Assembly (NCBI RefSeq): GCF_036788415.1
Contig: NZ_DAIQNN010000017.1
Location: forward strand, 1-53,421
Direction of reading: 5' to 3'
Source: Rubrimonas sp036788415
GTDB lineage: Bacteria; Pseudomonadota; Alphaproteobacteria; Rhodobacterales; Rhodobacteraceae
DNA length: 53,421 bases
Shown: positions 43,784 through 51,516 of the stretch, in pieces
How the letters are laid out: each line of letters opens with the position of its first letter
How positions within the stretch are numbered: position 1 is the first letter of the stretch
Made by a program: the position numbers and the translations under genes
The notes under the pieces: generated by a model
Seen by the model: the letters and a program-made list of their open reading frames with translations, nothing else
What the model was told of the DNA's origin: nothing
The model's database searches: none

Positions 43784-46006
43784 ATGCGCGCACTCCCCCA
43801 GCCGAGGTCGTTCCGGCGCTGCGCCGCGGCGGCGCTTGTTCTCGCGACGCTCGCGACGGCGGTCCCGGCTGCGGCGCAGCCGTCTGGCTGGCGGGCGGAC
43901 CTTCCGCCTTTCGTCAATCCGTTCAATCCCGGCGCGGGACCGCTCTCCTGCGAGGCGATCCGCCCGCCGAGCGAGCGCGAGAAGTTCGGCTTCTCCGCCG
44001 ACTGCTCGGGCGCGGCGCCTGCGGCGCGCGCCGCGCCCGAGGCCGCGCCCCAGGCTGCGCCCGCCGCGCCCGTCGCCCTCGCATCGGATCGCGCGACCGC
44101 CCCGGCGACCGCAGGCGGCGCCACGCCCCTGACCCGCGAGGACCTGCCCGACCTCTATCGCCGCGTCCTCTCGCTGCCCGGCGCGCGGCTTTCGCCCGAA
44201 CCGGGCGCGCAAGGCCCGGGCGACGAAGTCCCGGCCTTCACCGTCTACCACGTCTACGCCGAACGCGAGATCGGCGGCGCGCGCTGGGTGCAGCTCGGCC
44301 GAGACGCCTTCGGCGGCGTCGAGGGCTGGGCCCCGGCCGAGGCGGTCGAGGACTGGAAGACCATGCTGGTGATGCGCTACGCGCCCAAGGGCAAGCGCGG
44401 GCGCGTGCTGTTCTTCAAGCGCCGCAACGATTTGCAGGCGCTCAACGAGGACAGCTTCGTCGCCCAGGAAGTCGCGGCGATGTATGAGGAGATCGAGTCC
44501 GGCCAGCATGACGGCGACTATCTGACCGCCATCGAGCCAGCTCTGGGCGTGGACGGCGCCCGCCCCTACCTCATGCCGGTTCTCGACCATCACCGCGCGC
44601 TGACGGCGCTCGGCGAGCCGATCCGGCTGCTCGAGGTCGCCGGCCTCAACCTCGCCCCCGACGCGACCGTGCAGACCGACGTGCGCGAGGTCGAGGATCT
44701 CGGCGCGCCGCGCCGGGCCGGGGCGCTGCGGCAGATGAAGATCGGCGTCGCCTTCGTGATCGACACGACCGTGACGATGGGCCCCTATATCGAGCTGACC
44801 CGCGCCATCGTCGGCTCGACGCTCGGGGCGCTGGAGCAGGCGGGGGCGCTCGACAAGTTCTCCTTCGGGCTCGTCGGCTATCGCGACAATGTCGAGGCGG
44901 GCGACCGGATCGAGTATGTGACGCGGGTGTTCCAGCCGCTCGACCCGAACGCCTCGCCGCAGGCGATGCTGCGCAATTTCGAGCTGATGACGCCCGCGCG
45001 CGGCTCGACCCAGGGCTTCAACGAGGACGCCTTCGCGGGCCTGCATGTCGCCCTCAACGAGCTGGACTGGACGCCCTTCGACGCGCGGCTCGTCGTCCTG
45101 ATCTCCGACGCGGGCCCCCGCCCCGCCGCCGACGCGCTCGCCGCCTATCCCGGCTACGGTCCGCTCAACATCGTCGAAGACGCGAACCGCCTCAACGCCG
45201 CGATCACGGTGATGCATCTGATCACCTCGGAAGCCGAGCGCGTCGGCAATGTAGGCGAGGCGCTGCGCGTCTATCGCGAGGTCGCGCGCACCGGCGACCG
45301 CGGTCTCGACAAGTATCTGCCGATCGACACCCGCGAGCCCGACGCCTTCATGGACCAGATCACGAGCTTCCAGCAGGGGCTTATCGCCGCCGTCGAGCAA
45401 CTGGGCCGCAGCCGCCCCGTCGAGCGCGTCGAGGAGCCGCAGGGCGACAGCGCGCTCGGCTCGGTGCTGGTCAACGAGGTGTTCCGCGCGCAGCTCGAAT
45501 ATCTCGGCGCCGACCGCGGGCAGGAGGCGCCGCGGTTCTACCGCGCCTGGGCGTCCGACCGCGACCTCGCCGACCCCGCGCTCGAGGCGCTGGGCGTCGA
45601 GGCCTTCCTGACCCGCAACCAGATCGCCGCCCTCAGCAAGGGCGTCGAGACCATCCTCGACGCCTATCTGCGCAAGGAGACCGCCGGCGGCGACTTCTTC
45701 GACGCGATGCAGGCCATCGCGGCGGAGACTTCGGTGGAGGGCGCCCAGAGCGGCGACGTGAAGCGCGCCGGCGACCTGCTGCCGAGCTTCCTGCAGGCCC
45801 TTCCCTACCGCTCGGCGATCCTGACGCTCGACCGCGCGCAATGGGCGGCGATGGCGGGCGGCCAGCAGCGCGAGACCATCGACGCGCTGCAGAGCAAGCT
45901 CGTCGCCTATCGCGAGATCGCGCAGGAGCGCACCGGCTGGATCGACCTCGGCGCCGGCGACCGGGGGCTCGACGCCTATCCGCTGTCGCTCGACCTGTTG
46001 CCGTAA
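43784..46006 (+). CDS. Exported SH3/vWA protein resembling the periplasmic part of PpkA
   Basis: A 740-residue protein with a signal peptide (cut near PAAAQ). Residues 150-195 form an SH3-like domain (FTVYHVYAE...GGVEGWAPAEAVEDW) followed by the block MLVMRYAPKGKRGRVLFFKRRNDL. A von Willebrand A domain spans about 318-500; its MIDAS is DTTVT (Asp327) with MGPYIELTR, then FGLVGYRDN and LVVLISDAGP. This order matches the extracytoplasmic region of the type VI secretion kinase PpkA, but no kinase domain is present. It starts just after the second caspase-like gene (AAGGAAA ribosome site) and precedes the ABC transporter pair, the same neighbours PpkA has. Confidence 0.8.
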   Translation: MRALPQPRSFRRCAAAALVLATLATAVPAAAQPSGWRADLPPFVNPFNPGAGPLSCEAIRPPSEREKFGFSADCSGAAPAARAAPEAAPQAAPAAPVALASDRATAPATAGGATPLTREDLPDLYRRVLSLPGARLSPEPGAQGPGDEVPAFTVYHVYAEREIGGARWVQLGRDAFGGVEGWAPAEAVEDWKTMLVMRYAPKGKRGRVLFFKRRNDLQALNEDSFVAQEVAAMYEEIESGQHDGDYLTAIEPALGVDGARPYLMPVLDHHRALTALGEPIRLLEVAGLNLAPDATVQTDVREVEDLGAPRRAGALRQMKIGVAFVIDTTVTMGPYIELTRAIVGSTLGALEQAGALDKFSFGLVGYRDNVEAGDRIEYVTRVFQPLDPNASPQAMLRNFELMTPARGSTQGFNEDAFAGLHVALNELDWTPFDARLVVLISDAGPRPAADALAAYPGYGPLNIVEDANRLNAAITVMHLITSEAERVGNVGEALRVYREVARTGDRGLDKYLPIDTREPDAFMDQITSFQQGLIAAVEQLGRSRPVERVEEPQGDSALGSVLVNEVFRAQLEYLGADRGQEAPRFYRAWASDRDLADPALEALGVEAFLTRNQIAALSKGVETILDAYLRKETAGGDFFDAMQAIAAETSVEGAQSGDVKRAGDLLPSFLQALPYRSAILTLDRAQWAAMAGGQQRETIDALQSKLVAYREIAQERTGWIDLGAGDRGLDAYPLSLDLLP

Positions 46007-46018
46007 GGCCCGCCGCCG

Positions 46019-46756
46019 ATGCCCGCGCCCGCCCTCGAGATCGAAGGCCTCGCCTTCCGCCACCCGCCCGCCGCGTCCGGCGAGCGGGCCTTCGAGCTGC
46101 GGCTGGCGCATCTCAGCATCGCGCGCGGCGAGATGGTCGCGCTGGTCGGCCCGAGCGGCTGCGGCAAGAGCACGCTGCTCGACCTGTTAGGGCTGATCCT
46201 GCGCCCAACGGCGCTACGGCGCTATCTGCTGCGCGGGGCCGACGGCGCGACGCTCGACCTCGCCGCGCGGCTCTCCGCCGGCGATGTCGACGGGCTGGCG
46301 CCGGTGCGGCGGTCGCGGCTCGGCTATGTGCTCCAGCAGGGCGGGCTCCTGCCCTTTCTGACGGTGCGCGAGAACATCGAGGCGGTCGGGCGACGGGGCG
46401 GCGGGGCGGGCGACCCGGCCGGCGCGCTCGCCGAGCGGCTCGGGGTGGCGCATCTGCTGGGGCGCCACCCCGCCCAGCTCTCCATCGGTCAGCGCCAGCG
46501 GGTCGGCGTGGCGCGGGCGCTCTACGCCGAACCCGATCTGGTGCTGGCCGACGAGCCGACCGCCGCGCTCGACCCGCCGGCCGCCGAAGAGACGCTCGAC
46601 CTGTTCGTCGAGGCCGCGCGCGACCGCGGCGCCGCCGTGCTGATGGCCAATCACGACTGGGCGCTGGTGGCGCGGCGCGGCTTCGCGCGGCTTTCGGCGA
46701 CGCTCAGCCGCGACGACGCCGCGACCGTCGCAGATTTCGCGCGGCAGGCGGCGTGA
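46019..46756 (+). CDS. ABC transporter ATPase, TagT/LolD-like
   Basis: A 245-residue ATP-binding subunit: Walker A GPSGCGKST, Q-loop YVLQQGG, signature LSIGQRQR, Walker B LVLADEPTAALD and switch His in MANHD. It groups with LolD/MacB-type ATPases that drive FtsX-like permeases. It starts 12 bases after the vWA gene and overlaps the permease gene by four bases (GTGA), so ATPase and permease are made together. In Pseudomonas the equivalent gene next to ppkA is tagT; the assignment here is by context plus family. Confidence 0.88.
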   Translation: MPAPALEIEGLAFRHPPAASGERAFELRLAHLSIARGEMVALVGPSGCGKSTLLDLLGLILRPTALRRYLLRGADGATLDLAARLSAGDVDGLAPVRRSRLGYVLQQGGLLPFLTVRENIEAVGRRGGGAGDPAGALAERLGVAHLLGRHPAQLSIGQRQRVGVARALYAEPDLVLADEPTAALDPPAAEETLDLFVEAARDRGAAVLMANHDWALVARRGFARLSATLSRDDAATVADFARQAA

Positions 46757-48000
46757 CGGGGCCGGGGGAACAGGCGAAGGGCCCCACGCCCATCTGGCGG
46801 ATCGCGCTGCGCGATCTGGCCTTCGACTGGCGGCTGTCGGGCGTCGCGGCGCTCGGGGTCGCCGTGGCGCTGGCGCCGCTGGTGATCCTCTACGGGCTCA
46901 AGCTGGGCGTGGTGGACACGCTGCGGGCCGCGCTCGCCTCCGATCCGCGCAATCTGGAGCTGACCTTGCGCGGCGGCGGCGCGGCGCGCTTCGACGCGGA
47001 CTGGTTCGCCGCCCTCGCGGCGCAACCCGAGACCGGCTTTCTCTCGCCGATGACGCGCGGCACGGTCGCCGCGATCCTCCTCCGCAATCCCGCCGACCCG
47101 GAGGCCGAGCCGGTGGAGGTGTCGCTTCTGCCGACCGGGCCGGGCGATCCGGTTCTGGCGCGCGCCGGCCTCGCGCCGCCGGAGGGCGAGGCGGTCGTCC
47201 TCTCGGCGCTTGCCGCCGAGACTCTGCGCATCGCCGGCGACGCGGTCCCCGCGACTGCGCAGGCCATCGTGACGCGCACCGACGGCTCGCGCCGCGAGGC
47301 CGTGCGGCTGGAGGTAGCCGTCGCGGGCGTCCTGCCGGCCGAGGCCGCCTCGCGCGCCCTCGCCTATGTGCCGCTCCATCTGATCGTCGCGGCCGAGGAT
47401 TACCGCGAATGGCAGCGGGTCGAGCGCTACGGCTGGCCGGGAAACGACCCGCTCGACGACAGCTTCGCCGATTTTCGCCTCTACGCCAAAGGGCTCGACG
47501 AGGTCGAGCCGCTGCGGCTGAAGCTGCGCGCGCAGGGGCTCGAGATCGAGAGCGCCGCCGACCGCATCGCGCAGGTCCGCCGCATCGACGCCGATCTGGA
47601 TCTGGTGTTCCGCGCGCTGCTGGGGCTGACGCTGGCGGGCTTCTCGGCGGCGGTGGCGCTCAACCAGCTCGCCAATGTCGCGCGCAAGCGCCAGACGCTC
47701 GCGGTGCTGCGGCTGATCGGCTATCGCGGCGCCTCGCTGATGCTGTTCCCGGTGCTGCAGGGCGCGGCGCTCGCCACGCTCGGCGCGCTGGCCGCGCTCG
47801 GCCTGTTCGCCGCGATGGACCCGATGCTGGGGGCTCTGTTCGCCGACGTCGTGCAGACGCGCGGCTCGCTGCTTCGCCTCCCCGCCGCCGATGTTCTTCG
47901 GATCGTGGCGGGCGCGGCGGCGCTCGCCGCGCTCGCCAGCCTGTTCGCCGCGCGCCAGGCCTTCCTGGTAGCGCCGTCGAGGGAGCTTCGCCATGTCTAG
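46753..48000 (+). CDS. FtsX/MacB-like ABC permease, TagS-like
   Basis: A 415-residue permease with the FtsX layout: one N-terminal helix (about 24-50), a large extracytoplasmic domain (about 50-275), then three helices at the C-terminus (LTLAGFSAAVALNQLANVA, MLFPVLQGAALATLGALAALGLFAAM, VLRIVAGAAALAALASLFAA). The loop KRQTLAVLRLIGYRGASLMLFP is the conserved cytoplasmic coupling segment. GTG start in a GTGA overlap with the ATPase gene. FtsX-type pairs usually transmit force to the periplasm rather than move solutes. The stop overlaps the FGE-like gene by eight bases. Confidence 0.85.
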   Translation: MTGPGEQAKGPTPIWRIALRDLAFDWRLSGVAALGVAVALAPLVILYGLKLGVVDTLRAALASDPRNLELTLRGGGAARFDADWFAALAAQPETGFLSPMTRGTVAAILLRNPADPEAEPVEVSLLPTGPGDPVLARAGLAPPEGEAVVLSALAAETLRIAGDAVPATAQAIVTRTDGSRREAVRLEVAVAGVLPAEAASRALAYVPLHLIVAAEDYREWQRVERYGWPGNDPLDDSFADFRLYAKGLDEVEPLRLKLRAQGLEIESAADRIAQVRRIDADLDLVFRALLGLTLAGFSAAVALNQLANVARKRQTLAVLRLIGYRGASLMLFPVLQGAALATLGALAALGLFAAMDPMLGALFADVVQTRGSLLRLPAADVLRIVAGAAALAALASLFAARQAFLVAPSRELRHV

Positions 48001-49885
48001 ACGCCTCGCCGCGCTGGCCCTCGCGGCGGCGGCGCTCGCTGCCGCCCCTCTCTCCGCCCATGCGCAGGGCGTCCCCCTCTGCCACTATGACGACCCCGCG
48101 CCTTACGTCGCCGCCCTCGCCGACCCCTCCCGCGGGCGCGACGCGCCGCCGCCCGACTGCGCGCCGGTCGCCAGCGCCGCCGACGCGCCTGCCGAGCTGG
48201 CGCTGCCGATGCCCTGCGGCCACCAGATGATGTTCCGCCGCGTCGACGTCGGCGTCCGCGACATCCTCGACCACCGCACGGTGTTTCTCGGCGACGCCAA
48301 CGCGGCGGAACGCGCGGCGCTCGGGCGCGCGACCTCGGCGCCGCGCGCCGAACCGCTCAGCGGGGCCTTCTTCAGCGGCGACGGGGAGAAATTCTCCAGC
48401 CATTACTACATCGCCAAATACGAGACGACCGCCCCGCAATGGCGACTGTTCACGGAGGGCCTGTTCGCGCTGGGGCTGGAGGCGCTCGACCCCGAAAGCC
48501 CCGCCTGCGCCGCGCATCTCAGCTGGCTGCGCGAAAATGTCCGTCCGATCAACGTGCTCCCCGCCACCGGGATCACCTGGTTCGACGCCCACGCCTTCGC
48601 GCGCGCCTACACCGAATGGCTGCTCGGCATCGACGCGCTGCTGGTCGCCGACGGCGCCCGCCCGCTCCTGCCCTGGAGCGCCGGCGCGACCGGGTTCCTG
48701 CGGCTTCCGAGCGACGCGGAATGGGAGTACGCCGCGCGCGGCGGGGCTGACGGGGTCAGCCGCGAGGCGCTGGCGCGGGCCGTCTATCCCATCCAGCGCG
48801 ACGGCGCGACAGTGGAGCCGGAACTGTCCGAAGTCGCCCAGCTCGAAGGCTTCGAGCCGGGCGTCTACGTCTCGGGCGTCGGCAAGCGCGCTCCGAACGC
48901 GCTGGGGCTGCACGACGTGCTCGGCAACGCCGAGGAGCTTGTGCTCGACCTGTTCCGCCCGATCCGCCCCGACGGCGCCAAGGGCCAGCTTGGCGGCGCG
49001 ACCCTTCGCGGCGGCTCGACCCTGACGGACGACGCGCTGATCGGGCTCGGCTATCGGCAGGAGGCGACGCTGTTCGGCCCCGAGGGCGCGATCCGCTCCG
49101 GCGCCGCCGGCGCGCGCTTCGCGATCTCGGCGCCGTTCTTCGTCGGCGGCTTCGACCACGCGCGGCCCTATGCGACCGGGCTCGCCAATGACGAGCTTTA
49201 CGCCGCCATCGACGCCGCCCTCGGGGCGCTCGGCGACGGCGGACAGGGGGGCGCTGCGACGCTCGCGGCGATGGAGAGCTTCGTCGCCCGCGCCACCCGC
49301 GACGACCTGCCCTCCGCAGCCCAGGACCTGCTGCGCGAGGCGCGCCAGCTCGTCGCGGAGACGCTGGCCGCCCGCGTGCAGGCCGAGCGCGACGCGCTGC
49401 GCGAGCGCTTCATCACCGCCGCGAGCCTGCTGGTCGGCGTCGACCGGACCGGCGCCAATGTCAACACGGCGCTCGTCGCCATCCACTCCCGCCTCACCAA
49501 CCCCGAAGTGATCAGCCCGGAGGGCTTCCGCAGCCTGATCGCCCGCTGGCCAGATTTCGAGCGCGACATCGAGGCGCGCGGACGCGAGATCGACAGCGTC
49601 TTCGCGTCTTACGTCGAGATCGTCTCGGCCATCGTCGCAGCGCAGGCGCAGGACCGCGCGCAGGCCGCCGAAGCCGCGGCGGCGCGGGTGCGCCTGCTCG
49701 ACAGCGCGGCGATCTCCACGGCGCTGGCGCGCGCCGCCGACCATGTCGCGGTCGCCGCCCGGACCGGCGCGGTCACCAAGGCGCTGCGCGACGGCTGGAT
49801 CGTCGAAGCCGATTCCAGCCGCGACGCCCGCCTGAAGATGCTCGAGGAGATCCGCGCCGTCGTCGCGAAGGAGTCGCGTCCATGA
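47993..49885 (+). CDS. Exported FGE-sulfatase-like protein, TagR-like
   Basis: A 630-residue secreted protein. After the signal peptide, residues 65-400 form a sulfatase-modifying-factor domain: FSSHYYIAKYETTAPQWRLFT, ITWFDAHAFARAYTEWL, LRLPSDAEWEYAARGG, and GLHDVLGNAEELVLDLFRPIR with GQLGGATLRGG. The LVLDLFRPIR-GQLGG-RGG wording matches TagR homologues of type VI loci as I recall them. Active-site cysteines are not seen. Residues 400-630 are helical, probably coiled coil. AGGGAG precedes the ATG, inside the end of the permease gene; the stop overlaps the next start (ATGA). Confidence 0.8.
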   Translation: MSRRLAALALAAAALAAAPLSAHAQGVPLCHYDDPAPYVAALADPSRGRDAPPPDCAPVASAADAPAELALPMPCGHQMMFRRVDVGVRDILDHRTVFLGDANAAERAALGRATSAPRAEPLSGAFFSGDGEKFSSHYYIAKYETTAPQWRLFTEGLFALGLEALDPESPACAAHLSWLRENVRPINVLPATGITWFDAHAFARAYTEWLLGIDALLVADGARPLLPWSAGATGFLRLPSDAEWEYAARGGADGVSREALARAVYPIQRDGATVEPELSEVAQLEGFEPGVYVSGVGKRAPNALGLHDVLGNAEELVLDLFRPIRPDGAKGQLGGATLRGGSTLTDDALIGLGYRQEATLFGPEGAIRSGAAGARFAISAPFFVGGFDHARPYATGLANDELYAAIDAALGALGDGGQGGAATLAAMESFVARATRDDLPSAAQDLLREARQLVAETLAARVQAERDALRERFITAASLLVGVDRTGANVNTALVAIHSRLTNPEVISPEGFRSLIARWPDFERDIEARGREIDSVFASYVEIVSAIVAAQAQDRAQAAEAAAARVRLLDSAAISTALARAADHVAVAARTGAVTKALRDGWIVEADSSRDARLKMLEEIRAVVAKESRP

Positions 49886-50529
49886 TCCGCAGAACGCTCG
49901 TCGCGCTGGTCCTGCTCGGCGCCAGCTTCCTCGCCGGACAGGCTGTCTCGGAGGGGGAGCGCTCGCAAGAGGCCGCAGCCGCCCTGCTCGCGCTCGAAGA
50001 AGCCGAGCTGCGCGAGCGCATGGTCACCGCGCTCGCCATCGCCGAAGGGCTGCGTCTGCGCGGGCGCACCGTGCTGGTCGCGATGACCGAGATCGACCGC
50101 GTGCGCGCCGCCCTGCGCGAGTTCAGCCCGACCGACCCCGAGCGCGCGCCGCTCGAAGCCCGGCTCAACGTGCTGGAGACACGCCGCATCGAAGTCGGGC
50201 GGATCGTGGACGAGGAGTTCGAGGCCTATCTCGCCATCGTCGCCGAACTCGCCTCCGACCTCTGGCCGCGGCTGCGCCGCGTCGGCGGCGACCTCGAAGC
50301 CGATCTGCGCGACCGCCGGCTGTCGCGGCTGGGCGAGCTGATGCCGATACTGCGCGCGCATGTCGAGGAAATGAACCGCGACGGCGCGCTCGACGCCGAG
50401 GCCGCGATGCGCTGGCGGCGCGAAGTGGACGACAGCTACGCCTTCCGGGAGGAGCGCCTGCGCCGCCGCGCCGCCCCCGAAGCCCCGATCGCCCCTCCCT
50501 CCGCCTCCAAACCTGACGAGGACATCTGA
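49882..50529 (+). CDS. Membrane-anchored coiled-coil protein
   Basis: A 215-residue protein with one N-terminal hydrophobic segment (RTLVALVLLGASFLAGQ) acting as signal anchor or signal peptide, and an otherwise charged helical body with probable coiled coils (about 30-170). The C-terminus is Pro/Ala-rich. It is coupled by ATGA overlap to the TagR-like gene and followed after two bases by the lipoprotein gene, so it is part of the same module. It has no counterpart I know in Pseudomonas tag loci. Confidence 0.75.
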   Translation: MIRRTLVALVLLGASFLAGQAVSEGERSQEAAAALLALEEAELRERMVTALAIAEGLRLRGRTVLVAMTEIDRVRAALREFSPTDPERAPLEARLNVLETRRIEVGRIVDEEFEAYLAIVAELASDLWPRLRRVGGDLEADLRDRRLSRLGELMPILRAHVEEMNRDGALDAEAAMRWRREVDDSYAFREERLRRRAAPEAPIAPPSASKPDEDI

Positions 50530-50531
50530 CC

Positions 50532-51404
50532 ATGGACGCCGTCCTGAAACCGACGACATTTCCCTGCGCTGTGTCGCGCGCCCTGCGCGGCGGGCTGGCC
50601 GCTCTACTCGCCGTCTCGATGACGCTGCAGGGCTGCGCGACCGTGCCGGTCAACGACGTGGCCGACACCTGCGCCCCCAACCGCGCGCCGCTCGCCGCGA
50701 TCGTCGAGCAATACAACGAGCGCTTCAAGGTCAACGTCGCAGGCGGCGCGGCGGCCGGCGCAGCGGCGGGCGCCGCCATCGGGGCGGCGCGCGGCAACCT
50801 GCTCGCCGGTCTTCTGATCGGGGCGGCGACCGGCGCGCTCGCGGGCGCGGCGGTGTCCTACTACAACAACCAGCAGCAGAAATATCAGAACCAGGCCGAT
50901 CTGCGCCGCGCCATCGACGGCGACATCCGCGCCGCGAAGAACGACGTCGGCTCTGTGGCGAGCGCCGTCACAAGGCTCAACCAGTGCCGCCTGAATCAGT
51001 TGGCCGATCTGCGCAAGCGCGTTCAGGGTGGGGCGAGGGGCGAGGCCGAGGCCGCGCAGCTCGCCACGATCCGCCGCTGGATGGACGACGACCGCAAGCT
51101 GATCGAGACGGTCGTGGGCGATTTCGCAGACGGCAACAGCATCTACACCGACGCCTACGCCCAGAGCCGGCAGATCGACAAGGACCGCGTCGCGCCGCGG
51201 GTCGCCCGCTATCAGCCGAAAGTCGTGCAGCCGAGGACCGCCAAGGGCGCGCCGCCGAAGCTGCCGACCGTCGCCAGCGCGCCGCGCGCAAGCAACGACG
51301 CCGAAGCGCTGGTGCTGGCGACGGCCAATCTCCAGGCCTCGCAGCAGGCGCAGGCCCGCGTGCTCGACGCCGAGCTCGACTCCATCGGGCTGCTCTTGAA
51401 ATGA
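50532..51404 (+). CDS. Glycine-zipper lipoprotein, TagQ-like by position
   Basis: A 290-residue protein with a long leader ending in lipobox LQGC (Cys35). A glycine-zipper segment follows (AGGAAAGAAAGAAIGAARGNLLAGLLIGAATGALAGA), which can insert in or bundle at a membrane, then a helical region (residues 110-210) and a helical end. Outer-membrane anchoring is probable. Its place at the end of the vWA-ATPase-permease-FGE set parallels TagQ, the outer-membrane lipoprotein of the Pseudomonas module. A perfect hairpin follows the stop, which I take as the end of the cluster. Confidence 0.78.
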   Translation: MDAVLKPTTFPCAVSRALRGGLAALLAVSMTLQGCATVPVNDVADTCAPNRAPLAAIVEQYNERFKVNVAGGAAAGAAAGAAIGAARGNLLAGLLIGAATGALAGAAVSYYNNQQQKYQNQADLRRAIDGDIRAAKNDVGSVASAVTRLNQCRLNQLADLRKRVQGGARGEAEAAQLATIRRWMDDDRKLIETVVGDFADGNSIYTDAYAQSRQIDKDRVAPRVARYQPKVVQPRTAKGAPPKLPTVASAPRASNDAEALVLATANLQASQQAQARVLDAELDSIGLLLK

Positions 51405-51408
51405 GCGC

Positions 51409-51442
51409 GGCGCTCCGGCGCGGTCGCGCGCACCGGAGCGCC
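51409..51442 (+). terminator. Hairpin marking the end of the envelope cluster
   Basis: GGCGCTCCGG (51409-51418) and CCGGAGCGCC (51433-51442) form a perfect 10-bp stem with a 14-base loop, starting five bases after the last cluster stop. It lacks a T tract, so termination efficiency is uncertain. Confidence 0.45.
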
Positions 51443-51516
51443 CGCGGTCCGCGCGCTCTGGACGAATGGCGGCGGAACGCGGATGCTGCGACCGCCCGTG
51501 AGGACCCGCGCCCGCC

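Noticed and set aside
27149..51404. A complete type VI secretion system
   Set aside because: Only TagQRST/PpkA-vWA-like genes are found; no sheath, baseplate, Hcp, VgrG, ClpV or TssJLM protein is encoded in the window.
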